A program made the translations under genes and the position numbers. From positions 1-13,282 of the forward strand of contig JAEYXX010000112.1 of NCBI GenBank assembly GCA_023431055.1: 13,282 bases of DNA, read 5' to 3'. The DNA is from Pseudomonadota bacterium (GTDB taxonomy: Bacteria > Pseudomonadota > Gammaproteobacteria > Pseudomonadales > Pseudomonadaceae). The notes below the pieces were generated by a model. The model had not been told where the DNA came from and ran no database searches. It saw nothing but the letters and a program-made list of their open reading frames with translations. How positions within the stretch are numbered: the stretch's first letter is position 1; each line of letters begins with the position of its first letter. This document shows, piece by piece, positions 6,693-13,234 of this stretch.

Positions 6693-8389
6693 TGCTGGAC
6701 TCGTACTGGAGTGGAGCCGGAAGTGTGCAGGCTCTGGGCAATTTCGGCCAGTTGGATGAACTCACCGCGCAGGCCGAAGCGATCCTCGCCCTTGCCCGAG
6801 CGGGCCAGCGCGATGCTCTGCGCCAGGTCGAAGTCGCCGGTGTAGCGGCCGTCCTTGAGCTGCTGGGCGAAGGCAGCCACCGCGGCGGCGAAACGCAGAT
6901 CCTCGCTGGCGGCCGCAACCGGCTTCGCCTCGTTGCGCGCAATGGGTCGTTCCAGCAGGCGACTGCTCGCCTCCCCCGGCGCCTTGTAGCGAATCCGCAG
7001 CCAGGCCAGCTCGCCGCTCTTGCCCGCTGGCTGAGCGCTGCTCTGATAGCGCAGCGGCTCCAGCCAACCCTTGCCACCGGCCGGGACAATCTCGTACAGC
7101 GCGGTGACGGTGTGCCCGGCACCGATCTCGCCGGCATCGACCTTGTCGTTACTGAAATCCTCGCGCTTGAGTGCGCGGTTCTCATAGCCCAGCAGGCGGT
7201 ACTCGCTGACCTCGGCCGGGTTGAACTCCAGTTGCAGCTTAACGTCACTGGCCACGGTGGCGAGGGTCGACGCGAGCTGATCCACCAGCACCTTGCGCGC
7301 CTCGCGCAGGTTGTCGATGTAGGCGTAGTTGCCGTTGCCGGCATCGGCCAACTGCTCCATCAGACGCTCGTTGTAGTTGTCCACGCCGAAGCCCAAGGTG
7401 GTGAGGGAAACGCCCGTCTTGCGCTTGTCCGCAGCCAGTTGCTTGAGGCTGTCGAAGTCGCTGATGCCGACGTTGAAGTCGCCATCGGTGGCCAGCAGGA
7501 TGCGGTTGATACCGCCCTCGATCAGGTGCTTGCCCGCCTGCTGGTAGGCCAGCTGAATGCCCGACTCACCGGCAGTGGAGCCGCCCGCCGTCAGTTGGTC
7601 GATGGCCGCGCGGATCTTCGCCTTGTCGCTGCCGGGCGTGGAATCGAGCACCACGTGGCTGTCACCGGCATAGGTGACCAGAGAGACGCGATCCTGCGGG
7701 CGCAACTGCTCGACCAGCAATTTCAGGGTGCCCTGCACCATGGGCAGGCCCTCACGGCGGTGCATCGAGCCGGAGACATCCACCAGAAACACCAGGTTGG
7801 CCGGCGGCAACTCCTCGACGCTGCGGTCCGACGCCTTGATGGCGATGCGCAGCAGGCGGGTCTGCGGGTTCCACGGCGTCACCGCCAGTTCGGTGCTGAC
7901 GCCGAAGGGCGCATCGCCCTGCGGCAAGGGATAGGCATAGGGGAAGTAGTTGACCAGCTCCTCCAGACGCACCGCGTCCTTCGGCGGCAGCTGGCCGCCA
8001 TTGAGAAAGCGCCGCACGTTGGCGTAGCTGCCGGTATCGACATCGATGCTGAAGGTGGACACCGGCGTCTCGCTGACGGCGAAGACAGGATTGTCGGGGT
8101 AGTTCTGGTACTGCTCGCGCGACTCGTCACGGTAACTCGGCGGCAGAATATCGGCGATGGGAGCCGGCGCGTAGGCCATCTGCGCCATGCGCTTGTGACT
8201 GGCCGCGGCATGCATCTCGGCCGCCGCGGGCGCAGCCAGGCGTTCACGTGCAAGTGACGGCGCCGGTTTCGAGTTGGTCTGGGCTTCCGGCTCCGGGCCA
8301 GAGGCGCTGCAGGCGACGAGTAGGAGCAATGTACCCGCCGAAAAACCGACGACGAATGGACGAACGAGCAGCGAGGAATAAATGGGCAT
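6689..8389 (-). CDS. YfbK-type von Willebrand factor A lipoprotein
   Basis: This 566-aa lipoprotein starts at ATG 8389, where a perfect AGGAGG (8396-8401) lies 6 bases upstream; an ATG 8 codons earlier has no such site. The signal peptide ends in lipobox LVAC (Cys27). An N-terminal vWF-associated domain of about 80-180 (FSIDVDTGSYANVRRFL, VRLEELVNYFPY) is followed by a vWA domain of about 195-380. The MIDAS metal-site motif DVSGS is at 204-208, with LLATDGDFNVG further on. A C-terminal DUF3520-like region follows (LEFNPAEVSEYRLLGYENRAL, then TVTALYEI). This order matches E. coli YfbK. The complete MIDAS suggests metal-dependent binding of a protein partner at the envelope. It is the first gene of the sigma/anti-sigma operon and overlaps the sigma start by 4 bp, so it may take part in sensing or in buffering the signal. 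Its partner is unknown. Confidence 0.85.
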   Translation of the reverse strand: MPIYSSLLVRPFVVGFSAGTLLLLVACSASGPEPEAQTNSKPAPSLARERLAAPAAAEMHAAASHKRMAQMAYAPAPIADILPPSYRDESREQYQNYPDNPVFAVSETPVSTFSIDVDTGSYANVRRFLNGGQLPPKDAVRLEELVNYFPYAYPLPQGDAPFGVSTELAVTPWNPQTRLLRIAIKASDRSVEELPPANLVFLVDVSGSMHRREGLPMVQGTLKLLVEQLRPQDRVSLVTYAGDSHVVLDSTPGSDKAKIRAAIDQLTAGGSTAGESGIQLAYQQAGKHLIEGGINRILLATDGDFNVGISDFDSLKQLAADKRKTGVSLTTLGFGVDNYNERLMEQLADAGNGNYAYIDNLREARKVLVDQLASTLATVASDVKLQLEFNPAEVSEYRLLGYENRALKREDFSNDKVDAGEIGAGHTVTALYEIVPAGGKGWLEPLRYQSSAQPAGKSGELAWLRIRYKAPGEASSRLLERPIARNEAKPVAAASEDLRFAAAVAAFAQQLKDGRYTGDFDLAQSIALARSGKGEDRFGLRGEFIQLAEIAQSLHTSGSTPVRVQQ

Positions 8390-8395
8390 GGTGCA

Positions 8396-8401
8396 CCTCC
8401 T
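8396..8401 (-). promoter_or_regulatory. Ribosome binding site that fixes the vWA gene start
   Basis: The minus strand reads AGGAGG, then 6 bases, then ATG at 8389. This perfect Shine-Dalgarno match selects this start over the in-frame ATG 24 bases upstream, and it places the hydrophobic signal peptide close to the N-terminus. Confidence 0.8.
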
Positions 8402-8429
8402 GAGCAATGGCACGAGACCTTCGCTAAGG

Positions 8430-8462
8430 TAGACGCAGCCCTGAGGTGAATCGGGTTAAACC
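8430..8462 (-). promoter_or_regulatory. Candidate ECF-type promoter of the vWA-sigma-anti-sigma operon
   Basis: On the minus strand, GGTTTAACCC (8462-8453) is followed after 17 bases by CGTCTA (8435-8430). An AAC core and a CGTC element are the hallmarks of ECF-sigma promoters. The distance from AAC to CGTC is 19 bases, 2-3 longer than usual, so this is a weak match. A 5-bp hairpin ACCTT/AAGGT (8417-8430) sits just downstream, in what would be the start of the transcript. Autoregulation by the sigma factor is inference. Confidence 0.28.
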
Positions 8463-8475
8463 AGAACGTGCCTGT

Positions 8476-9921
8476 TCAACCTTCCCACGAACCGCCCGCC
8501 TCCTGGCACAGCTGCGTGGCCAGCATGCCCAACGTCATCAGCGCCCTCTCCGCCTCACGGTTCCATGGAATGCCGCAGTTGAGGCGCACACAATGGTTGA
8601 ACTGTTCGGTGTTGCTGAAGATCAGCCCCGGTGCGATGGAAATGCCCTGCTGCAGCGCGCGCACGTGCAGATCCTTGGTGTTGACGCGCGCGGGCAGGCT
8701 GACCCAGAGAATGAAGCCGCCCTTGGGCCGGGTCATCTGCGTGCCGGCCGGGAAGTACTGCTGCACCGCCAGCTGGAAGGCGCTGAGGTTCTTGCGGTAT
8801 TCCTGGCGGATGTGGCGCAGATGACGGTCATAGCCGCCGTTTTCCAGGTACGCCGCCACCGCCATCTGGGTGACGCTGCAGGCCGAATGCGTGCTGAAGG
8901 TCTGCAGACGCTGGATCTCGTCCTGATACTTGCCAGCGACTATCCAGCCGATGCGCACGCCCGGCGACAGCGTCTTGGAGAAACTCGAGCAATAGATCAC
9001 CCGGCTGTCGCGGTCATGCGACTTGAGCGCCTTGGTCGGCCCCTGCTCGAACATCAGCTCGCCGTAGATATCGTCTTCGACGATCTGGAAATCGTAATCA
9101 CCAGCCAGGCGCAGCAACTGGCGCTGACGCTCCTCGGGGATGGTACCGCCCAATGGGTTGGACAGCCGCGCGGTGAGCACCAGCGCCTTGATCGGCCACT
9201 GGTTGGCGGCCAGCTGCAGGGCTTCCAGGCTGATACCGGTGGTCGGATCGCACGGGATCTCGATGACCTTGAGCCCCAGCAGATCGGCCAGCTGCAGCAA
9301 GCCGTAGTAGGTCGGCGACTCCACCGCGATCAGATCGCCCGGCTTGGTCAGCACGCGCAGGCTCATCTGCAGCGCATCGACGCAGCCATGGGTGATCACC
9401 ACCTCGGAGGGGTCAACCACCACGCCGGCATCGCGCATGCGGATCGCCACCTGGCGGCGCAACGGCTCGAAGCCGGGGCTGAACATGTAGCTAAAGGCGC
9501 GCGGGCTGTGAAAACGGGTGACCTTGGCCAGCTGCTGGTGCAGCGCACGCACCGGCAAATAGTCGACATGCGGCACCGCGGCGCCCAGCGGGAATACGCC
9601 CTCACGACGCGATTCGGTGAGCACCTGATTGATGATGCTGGCGCGGGTGACCAGGCCCGGTCGCTCGACCTTGGCGATATCTGGAGTCGGCGCGGTCAGG
9701 GCCGGTGTCTGATGCACGTAGAAGCCCGATTGCGGGCGCGCACGGATCAGCCCCTGATCTTCGAGATTGGCGTACGCCTGCAACACGGTGGCGTGGCTGA
9801 CGTTGAGCTGGGCGCTCATCTTGCGTACCGACGGCACACGCTCGCCGGGCTGATAGACGCCGCGACGAATATCCTCGGCCAACTGCTGGGCGATGCGTTG
9901 ATAAAGCAGCAGATTGGTCAT
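8476..9921 (-). CDS. MocR-type (GntR/aminotransferase fusion) transcriptional regulator, PA2897-like
   Basis: This 481-aa protein has an N-terminal GntR winged helix (residues 1-72: RVPSVRKMSAQLNVSHATVLQAYANLEDQGLI) joined to a fold-type I aminotransferase domain. That domain should bind pyridoxal phosphate: SSFSK holds the Schiff-base lysine, Lys316. NPLGG, IVEDDIYGEL and VRLNCG are also visible. The start at 9921 is set by AGGAGG at 9930-9935, 8 bases upstream; an earlier in-frame ATG at 9984 has none. MocR proteins sense amino acids, amines or PLP derivatives and usually control a neighbouring enzyme gene. No vitamin B6 or amine metabolism gene is next to it here, so its target cannot be named. 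No terminator separates it from the vWA gene 86 bases on, so some read-through into the sigma operon is possible. Confidence 0.85.
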   Translation of the reverse strand: MTNLLLYQRIAQQLAEDIRRGVYQPGERVPSVRKMSAQLNVSHATVLQAYANLEDQGLIRARPQSGFYVHQTPALTAPTPDIAKVERPGLVTRASIINQVLTESRREGVFPLGAAVPHVDYLPVRALHQQLAKVTRFHSPRAFSYMFSPGFEPLRRQVAIRMRDAGVVVDPSEVVITHGCVDALQMSLRVLTKPGDLIAVESPTYYGLLQLADLLGLKVIEIPCDPTTGISLEALQLAANQWPIKALVLTARLSNPLGGTIPEERQRQLLRLAGDYDFQIVEDDIYGELMFEQGPTKALKSHDRDSRVIYCSSFSKTLSPGVRIGWIVAGKYQDEIQRLQTFSTHSACSVTQMAVAAYLENGGYDRHLRHIRQEYRKNLSAFQLAVQQYFPAGTQMTRPKGGFILWVSLPARVNTKDLHVRALQQGISIAPGLIFSNTEQFNHCVRLNCGIPWNREAERALMTLGMLATQLCQEAGGSWEG

Positions 9922-9981
9922 GGCGATATCCTCCTGATCACTGGAGCATAACAGTAACCTATTGCTACACAATTGTACCGG

Positions 9982-10032
9982 CACAGATTCGATCTGTTTT
10001 TACCGTACGCAGCACTTTGCTGGTCACAGATT
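9982..10032. promoter_or_regulatory. Candidate operator repeats upstream of the MocR gene
   Basis: A perfect inverted repeat ACAGAT-TCG-ATCTGT lies at 9983-9997, about 60 bases upstream of the MocR start. The 8-mer CACAGATT in it (9982-9989) recurs directly at 10025-10032, 43 bases away, or about four helical turns. MocR dimers typically bind two direct repeats near their own promoter, so these fit an autoregulatory site. The -10 and -35 boxes are not clear. Confidence 0.35.
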
Positions 10033-10056
10033 GCATAAATGCCGTGCTCCGAACAT

Positions 10057-10083
10057 AAAAAACCCCGGGCGCGCCGGGGTTTT
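10057..10083 (-). terminator. Rho-independent terminator of the OmpA-like operon
   Basis: The minus strand reads AAAACCCCGG, loop CGCGC, CCGGGGTTTT and then two more Ts. The stem is a perfect 10 bp with a U-tract, starting 19 bases after the OmpA-like stop. The A-run on the other side makes it symmetrical enough to work in both directions, which would also shield the region from plus-strand transcription. Confidence 0.9.
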
Positions 10084-10102
10084 CAGGTTCGGTACCAGGC
10101 GA

Positions 10103-10915
10103 TCAACGCTCTGCGCCAAGCTGGCCTCGCTCATCGGAGAAGACGATTTCCACCCGCCGATTCTGCGCCCGACCACGTGCCGAGGCGTTTTCCGCAACGG
10201 GAAAGTCCACGCCGTAACCGACTACCTGAATACGTTTGGCATCTACGCCCAGATCGACCAGCAAGTCGGCCACAGCCTGCGCTCGCGCGCGGGACAGTTC
10301 GAGATTCTCGGCAGCATCACCGGTGTTGTCGGTATAGCCCTCGATACGCACGCGCCGCTGCGGGTTGATCTGCAGGAACTGCACGAGCTTGAGCACGGTG
10401 CGATTGGCGGCCGGTTGCAGATCGGCGCGACCGGCATCGAACAACATGTCGCCCAGGGTCATCACCAGGCCGCGCTCGGTCTCGCTGGTGGCCAGGCTGA
10501 CCATCTGCTCTTCCAGCCAGCCATTATGCTGCTGCACGCTGAGCAGCTTGGCTTCGCGTAAGGTGAGCTGCAGGCGCTGGCGCTCCAGCTCGAGTTTGGC
10601 GGCGCGCTCCTGATTCAGGCTGATATCGCTGTGCTGGCGGGCTATCTCGGCATAGCGCTGGCTGAGATAGGCGTAATGACGCACATCGTCTCCGCTGCCC
10701 CAATAGCTGGACAGACGCTCGGCACGTGCCAGGGATTCACCCGCGCGGATCACATCCTTGGGTGCGGCACGCAGGACGTTGGGATCTTCCTTGACCGACT
10801 GGAAGCTGAGCCGCGCCTCTTCCAGCGCCTGATAGCTCGCCGGCTGATTGGCAGCGCAACCATTGAGTAATGCACCGACCAGAGCCAGGTTACCGAGATA
10901 AACCAAAGCCCTCAT
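10103..10915 (-). CDS. OmpA-family peptidoglycan-binding lipoprotein with N-terminal DUF4398-like region
   Basis: This 270-aa outer-membrane lipoprotein has a signal peptide ending in lipobox LNGC with lipidation at Cys20. Residues of about 28-95 resemble DUF4398 (YQALEEARLSFQSVKEDP), and 100-140 form a charged coiled-coil-like helix. The C-terminal OmpA domain (about 150-260) includes GDMLFDAG. It also has GYTDNTG with the diaminopimelate-binding Asp196, the NLELSRARA segment with Arg211, and QNRRVEI. It should tether the outer membrane to peptidoglycan. The ATG overlaps the TAA of the preceding lipoprotein gene by one base, so the two are translationally coupled. It is the last gene before a strong terminator. 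The domain assignment is sound; the specific role is not known. Confidence 0.88.
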   Translation of the reverse strand: MRALVYLGNLALVGALLNGCAANQPASYQALEEARLSFQSVKEDPNVLRAAPKDVIRAGESLARAERLSSYWGSGDDVRHYAYLSQRYAEIARQHSDISLNQERAAKLELERQRLQLTLREAKLLSVQQHNGWLEEQMVSLATSETERGLVMTLGDMLFDAGRADLQPAANRTVLKLVQFLQINPQRRVRIEGYTDNTGDAAENLELSRARAQAVADLLVDLGVDAKRIQVVGYGVDFPVAENASARGRAQNRRVEIVFSDERGQLGAER

Positions 10916-11265
10916 TACATGGCCCCCAGCTGCTGGCGCAGACGGCCGATACGTTGGTTCAGCTCGGTCAGCTGCTCGCGCCCCTTGGCGTTGAGATGCT
11001 CGGCCTCGGCCAGGCGCGCATCCAGCTCGGCCTGCTCGGCCAGTTGGCGTGCCTGTTTGTTTTCACCGTCCTGCATGGCCGCTTGGGCCTGCGCCAACTT
11101 GTCTTCGGCTTGGCGCAACGATTCGGATTGCTCGCTGACCACCCCAAGGGATTTGGTCTGCGCCAGCGCCTGCTCGGTCAGCCGCAACTGCTCTGTGGGG
11201 GCGGGATCGCTTGCGCAAGCCGTCAGGCCCAACGCCAGCAGCAAGGGAAGGGTTCGATTGATCAC
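10915..11265 (-). CDS. DUF4398-like coiled-coil lipoprotein
   Basis: This 116-aa lipoprotein has a signal peptide with lipobox LTAC (Cys17). The mature part is almost wholly charged amphipathic helix with Ala/Gln/Glu-rich heptads (EDKLAQAQAAMQDGENKQA, AEQAELDARLAEAEHL), typical of DUF4398 and Lpp-like proteins. The start is GTG at 11265, preceded by AGGAA, which overlaps the stop of the upstream gene; there is no ATG alternative. It sits 9 bases after the solute-binding protein gene and overlaps the OmpA-like gene by one base. It shares the N-terminal family of that protein, so the pair may interact or derive from duplication. No enzymatic motif is present. Confidence 0.82.
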   Translation of the reverse strand: MINRTLPLLLALGLTACASDPAPTEQLRLTEQALAQTKSLGVVSEQSESLRQAEDKLAQAQAAMQDGENKQARQLAEQAELDARLAEAEHLNAKGREQLTELNQRIGRLRQQLGAM

Positions 11266-11274
11266 GAAAATTTC

Positions 11275-12108
11275 CTACTGAGTCACGTCGCCAACCGGAT
11301 CGGGCTGCATCTGCTGCGCCTTCCACAATTCCAGATTGCTTTGCAGGAGCTGCTCAGGCAGCCCGGCGGCGACCATTTCTGTCATTTTCCGCGCCAGCTG
11401 ACCACGTAGCCAGGGCTCGTTGCACGCCGAATTGTGCGACAGGGTTAGGTAAAGACCTTCGCTGGAGATTGGCGGGTCCAGCACCTCGAGGTCATCTTCC
11501 ATGCCAAGCGTCTCGGCCAGCGCCAGGCCGGGGTAGCGTTCGTAGAGCACGTAATCGGTGCGGCCGAGCAGCAACTTCTGGAACGCCTGAGTCAAGCTGG
11601 ATACGCCCTCGAGCGTCAGGTTCTGCTTGGCAAAGGTATCGAACTGCTGACCGAAGCTGTTACCCACTAGAGTGTCGCCAGTGTGCCCCTGCAGGTCGAT
11701 CCAGCTGCCATAGGGGAAAGCCTCGCCCTTGCGTACCCAGACCACGCTGGGCGTGTAGAAAAAGGCCGGATGCACGTAATCCATCTGTTCCAGACGCGGC
11801 AGAGTTATGAACGCCCCTGCGATCAGGTCGACACGGCCAGTGCGTACTTCATCCTGCGCACGCGACCAAGGCCCGGTGTAGATCACATCGATCACAACCC
11901 CCAGCTCTTTGCCCAGATGCTTGAGCAGATCGGCATTGGCGCCAATCAACTGCTGCGGGTTTTGCGGATCACGCCAGAGATAGGGCGGATACTCGGGGTT
12001 GCCGGTGGCCACCAGGCGTTCGCACTTACCAGCAGCCAGGGCCAAACCCGGCATGACGGCCAGGGCACACCACAGCAACAGCGACTTAAACAGACAACGC
12101 TCAGGCAT
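11275..12108 (-). CDS. Orphan periplasmic solute-binding protein (SBP_bac_3 type)
   Basis: This 277-aa secreted protein carries a Sec signal peptide (MPERCLFKSLLLW...ALALAAG, cut near residue 26). The mature chain follows the type 3 extracellular solute-binding fold used for amino acids: NPEYPPYLW near the start, then IGANADLLKHLGKEL, then GRVDLIAGAFITLPR, then GHTGDTLVGNSFGQQF. One cysteine just after the signal (GKC) and one near residue 235 (NSACNEP) could form a disulfide. There is no ABC permease or ATPase gene beside it. Instead it leads an operon with two envelope lipoproteins, which suggests a sensor or scaffold role rather than uptake. The ATG at 12108 has only a weak ribosome binding site (GAGAG), but the next ATG would remove most of the signal peptide. 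Confidence 0.83.
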   Translation of the reverse strand: MPERCLFKSLLLWCALAVMPGLALAAGKCERLVATGNPEYPPYLWRDPQNPQQLIGANADLLKHLGKELGVVIDVIYTGPWSRAQDEVRTGRVDLIAGAFITLPRLEQMDYVHPAFFYTPSVVWVRKGEAFPYGSWIDLQGHTGDTLVGNSFGQQFDTFAKQNLTLEGVSSLTQAFQKLLLGRTDYVLYERYPGLALAETLGMEDDLEVLDPPISSEGLYLTLSHNSACNEPWLRGQLARKMTEMVAAGLPEQLLQSNLELWKAQQMQPDPVGDVTQ

Positions 12109-12219
12109 TGGCTACTCTCGGTTCATAGGTTGGTTGGCAGGATGACCCTAGCCCCGAAATCTTCTGTATTCATGCTAGCTTAACGGCGCCGCCTGGATAA
12201 TTCGCGATAAGGACGCGCC

Positions 12220-13146
12220 ATGAAAAAACTGCTGTTCGTACTGTTGCTTCTTATGTCTGGTAGCGCAGCCACGCTGTATTTCTTTCCGGCGACACAACTG
12301 GCCAGCTTGCGCCTGCTGGAACAACAGCGCGCAGGGCTCAGCCACGAGCAGCTGACTGTCCACAATCTTAACATCCATTACTACCAGGGAGGACCGGCGA
12401 GCGGTGAAACCCTGGTGTTGCTTCATGGTTTCGCCGCTGACAAGGATAACTGGCTGCGCTTTTCTCGCCATCTCACCCAGGACTATCGCGTCATCGCCCT
12501 GGACCTGCCCGGCTTCGGCGATAGCGACCTGCCGCCTGGCAGCTATGACGTCGGCACTCAGGCCGAACGCCTGGCGGACATTCTCGATGCCATGGGCATA
12601 AAGCAGGCACATGTGCTGGGCAACTCGATGGGCGGACATATTGCCGCACTCTTCGCAGCACGCTACCCGGATCGCGTCCGCTCGCTGACGCTGTTCGCCA
12701 ATGCCGGACTCGACAGCCCGCACAAGAGCGAGCTGTATCGGCTGCTGACCAGTGGCGCAGCCAATCCGCTGGTGGTCAAGCAGCCGCAGGACTTTGACAA
12801 TCTTCTGCAGTTCGTTTTCGTCGAGCCACCCTATCTGCCGGCATCGCTCAAGCGCTATCTGGGTGAGCGCGCCATGGCCAAGGCCGAGCACTACGATAGG
12901 GTGTTCAAGCAACTGGTGGAGCGCTATATCCCGCTGGAGCCCGAGCTGGCGAAAATCCAGGCGCCCACACTATTACTTTGGGGCAAGCAGGATCGCGTGC
13001 TGGACGTCTCCAGCATCGAGATCATGCAACCCCTGCTGCCCCGCTCCAGCGTGGTGATCATGGATAACGTCGGCCACGCTCCCATGCTTGAACGCCCCGA
13101 GGAAAGCGCCCTGCTCTTCCGGCGTTTTCTGCAAAGCCTGAAGTAG
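12220..13146 (+). CDS. Membrane-anchored alpha/beta hydrolase, PlaF-like
   Basis: This 308-aa hydrolase has an uncleaved N-terminal membrane helix (KKLLFVLLLLMSGSAATLYFF) followed by an alpha/beta-hydrolase domain. HG at 69-70 forms the oxyanion region. The nucleophile elbow GNSMGG has Ser136, and Asp258 (GKQDRVLD) and His286 (NVGHAP) complete the triad. As I recall them, the P. aeruginosa membrane phospholipase A1 PlaF (PA2949) has Ser137, Asp258 and His286, and the N-terminal anchor also agrees. It may therefore remodel membrane glycerophospholipids, though esterases of the same fold cannot be excluded. The start has AAGGA 6 bases upstream. It is divergent from the solute-binding protein operon with a 111-base shared gap, and is followed directly by a group II intron on the opposite strand. 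Confidence 0.82.
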   Translation: MKKLLFVLLLLMSGSAATLYFFPATQLASLRLLEQQRAGLSHEQLTVHNLNIHYYQGGPASGETLVLLHGFAADKDNWLRFSRHLTQDYRVIALDLPGFGDSDLPPGSYDVGTQAERLADILDAMGIKQAHVLGNSMGGHIAALFAARYPDRVRSLTLFANAGLDSPHKSELYRLLTSGAANPLVVKQPQDFDNLLQFVFVEPPYLPASLKRYLGERAMAKAEHYDRVFKQLVERYIPLEPELAKIQAPTLLLWGKQDRVLDVSSIEIMQPLLPRSSVVIMDNVGHAPMLERPEESALLFRRFLQSLK

Positions 13147-13160
13147 CAAAAGACAGGATC

Positions 13161-13194
13161 GGGTAGGAGGCGGGGTCACCCCCGCCGTCCTCCC
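13161..13194 (-). ncRNA. Group II intron domain VI with branch-point adenosine
   Basis: On the minus strand GGCGGGG and CCCCGCC close a GTGA tetraloop (GNRA type). Below it GGGAGG pairs with CCT and CCC, which flank a single unpaired A at 13164. That A is 7 nucleotides from the intron end at 13158, the usual distance for the lariat branch point. Confidence 0.78.
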
Positions 13195-13196
13195 AC

Positions 13197-13230
13197 ACCA
13201 CCGTACGTACGGTTCCGTATACGGCGGTTC
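13197..13230 (-). ncRNA. Group II intron domain V (catalytic hairpin)
   Basis: It is exactly 34 nucleotides long. A lower stem of 9 pairs (including one G-U) and an upper stem are separated on the 3' side by the conserved two-base bulge CG. A short GAAC loop caps the hairpin. The triad position reads CGC, next to CGTA, as in class C introns. This is the ribozyme's metal-binding core, so the 3' half of the intron looks intact. Confidence 0.82.
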
Positions 13231-13234
13231 CTGC

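Noticed and set aside
6683..8257. A 524-codon plus-strand frame opposite the vWA gene
   Set aside because: The vWA domains, signal peptide and strong ribosome binding site are on the minus strand; this is a mirror frame.
8390..8413. An 8-residue upstream extension of the vWA lipoprotein
   Set aside because: The ATG at 8413 has no Shine-Dalgarno sequence, while the ATG at 8389 has a perfect AGGAGG at correct spacing, itself inside the proposed extension.
8446..9951. A 501-codon plus-strand frame opposite the MocR regulator
   Set aside because: The minus strand encodes a clear winged-helix/aminotransferase protein; the plus-strand product matches nothing recognisable.
9922..9984. A 21-residue upstream extension of the MocR regulator
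   Set aside because: The start at 9921 has AGGAGG 8 bases upstream and matches the family's N-terminus; the extension covers the likely promoter.
12134..12163. TTGGCA followed 18 bases later by AATCTT as a sigma-70 promoter for the hydrolase
   Set aside because: The -10 match is poor (three of six bases) and nothing else supports it; no promoter in this gap is convincing.
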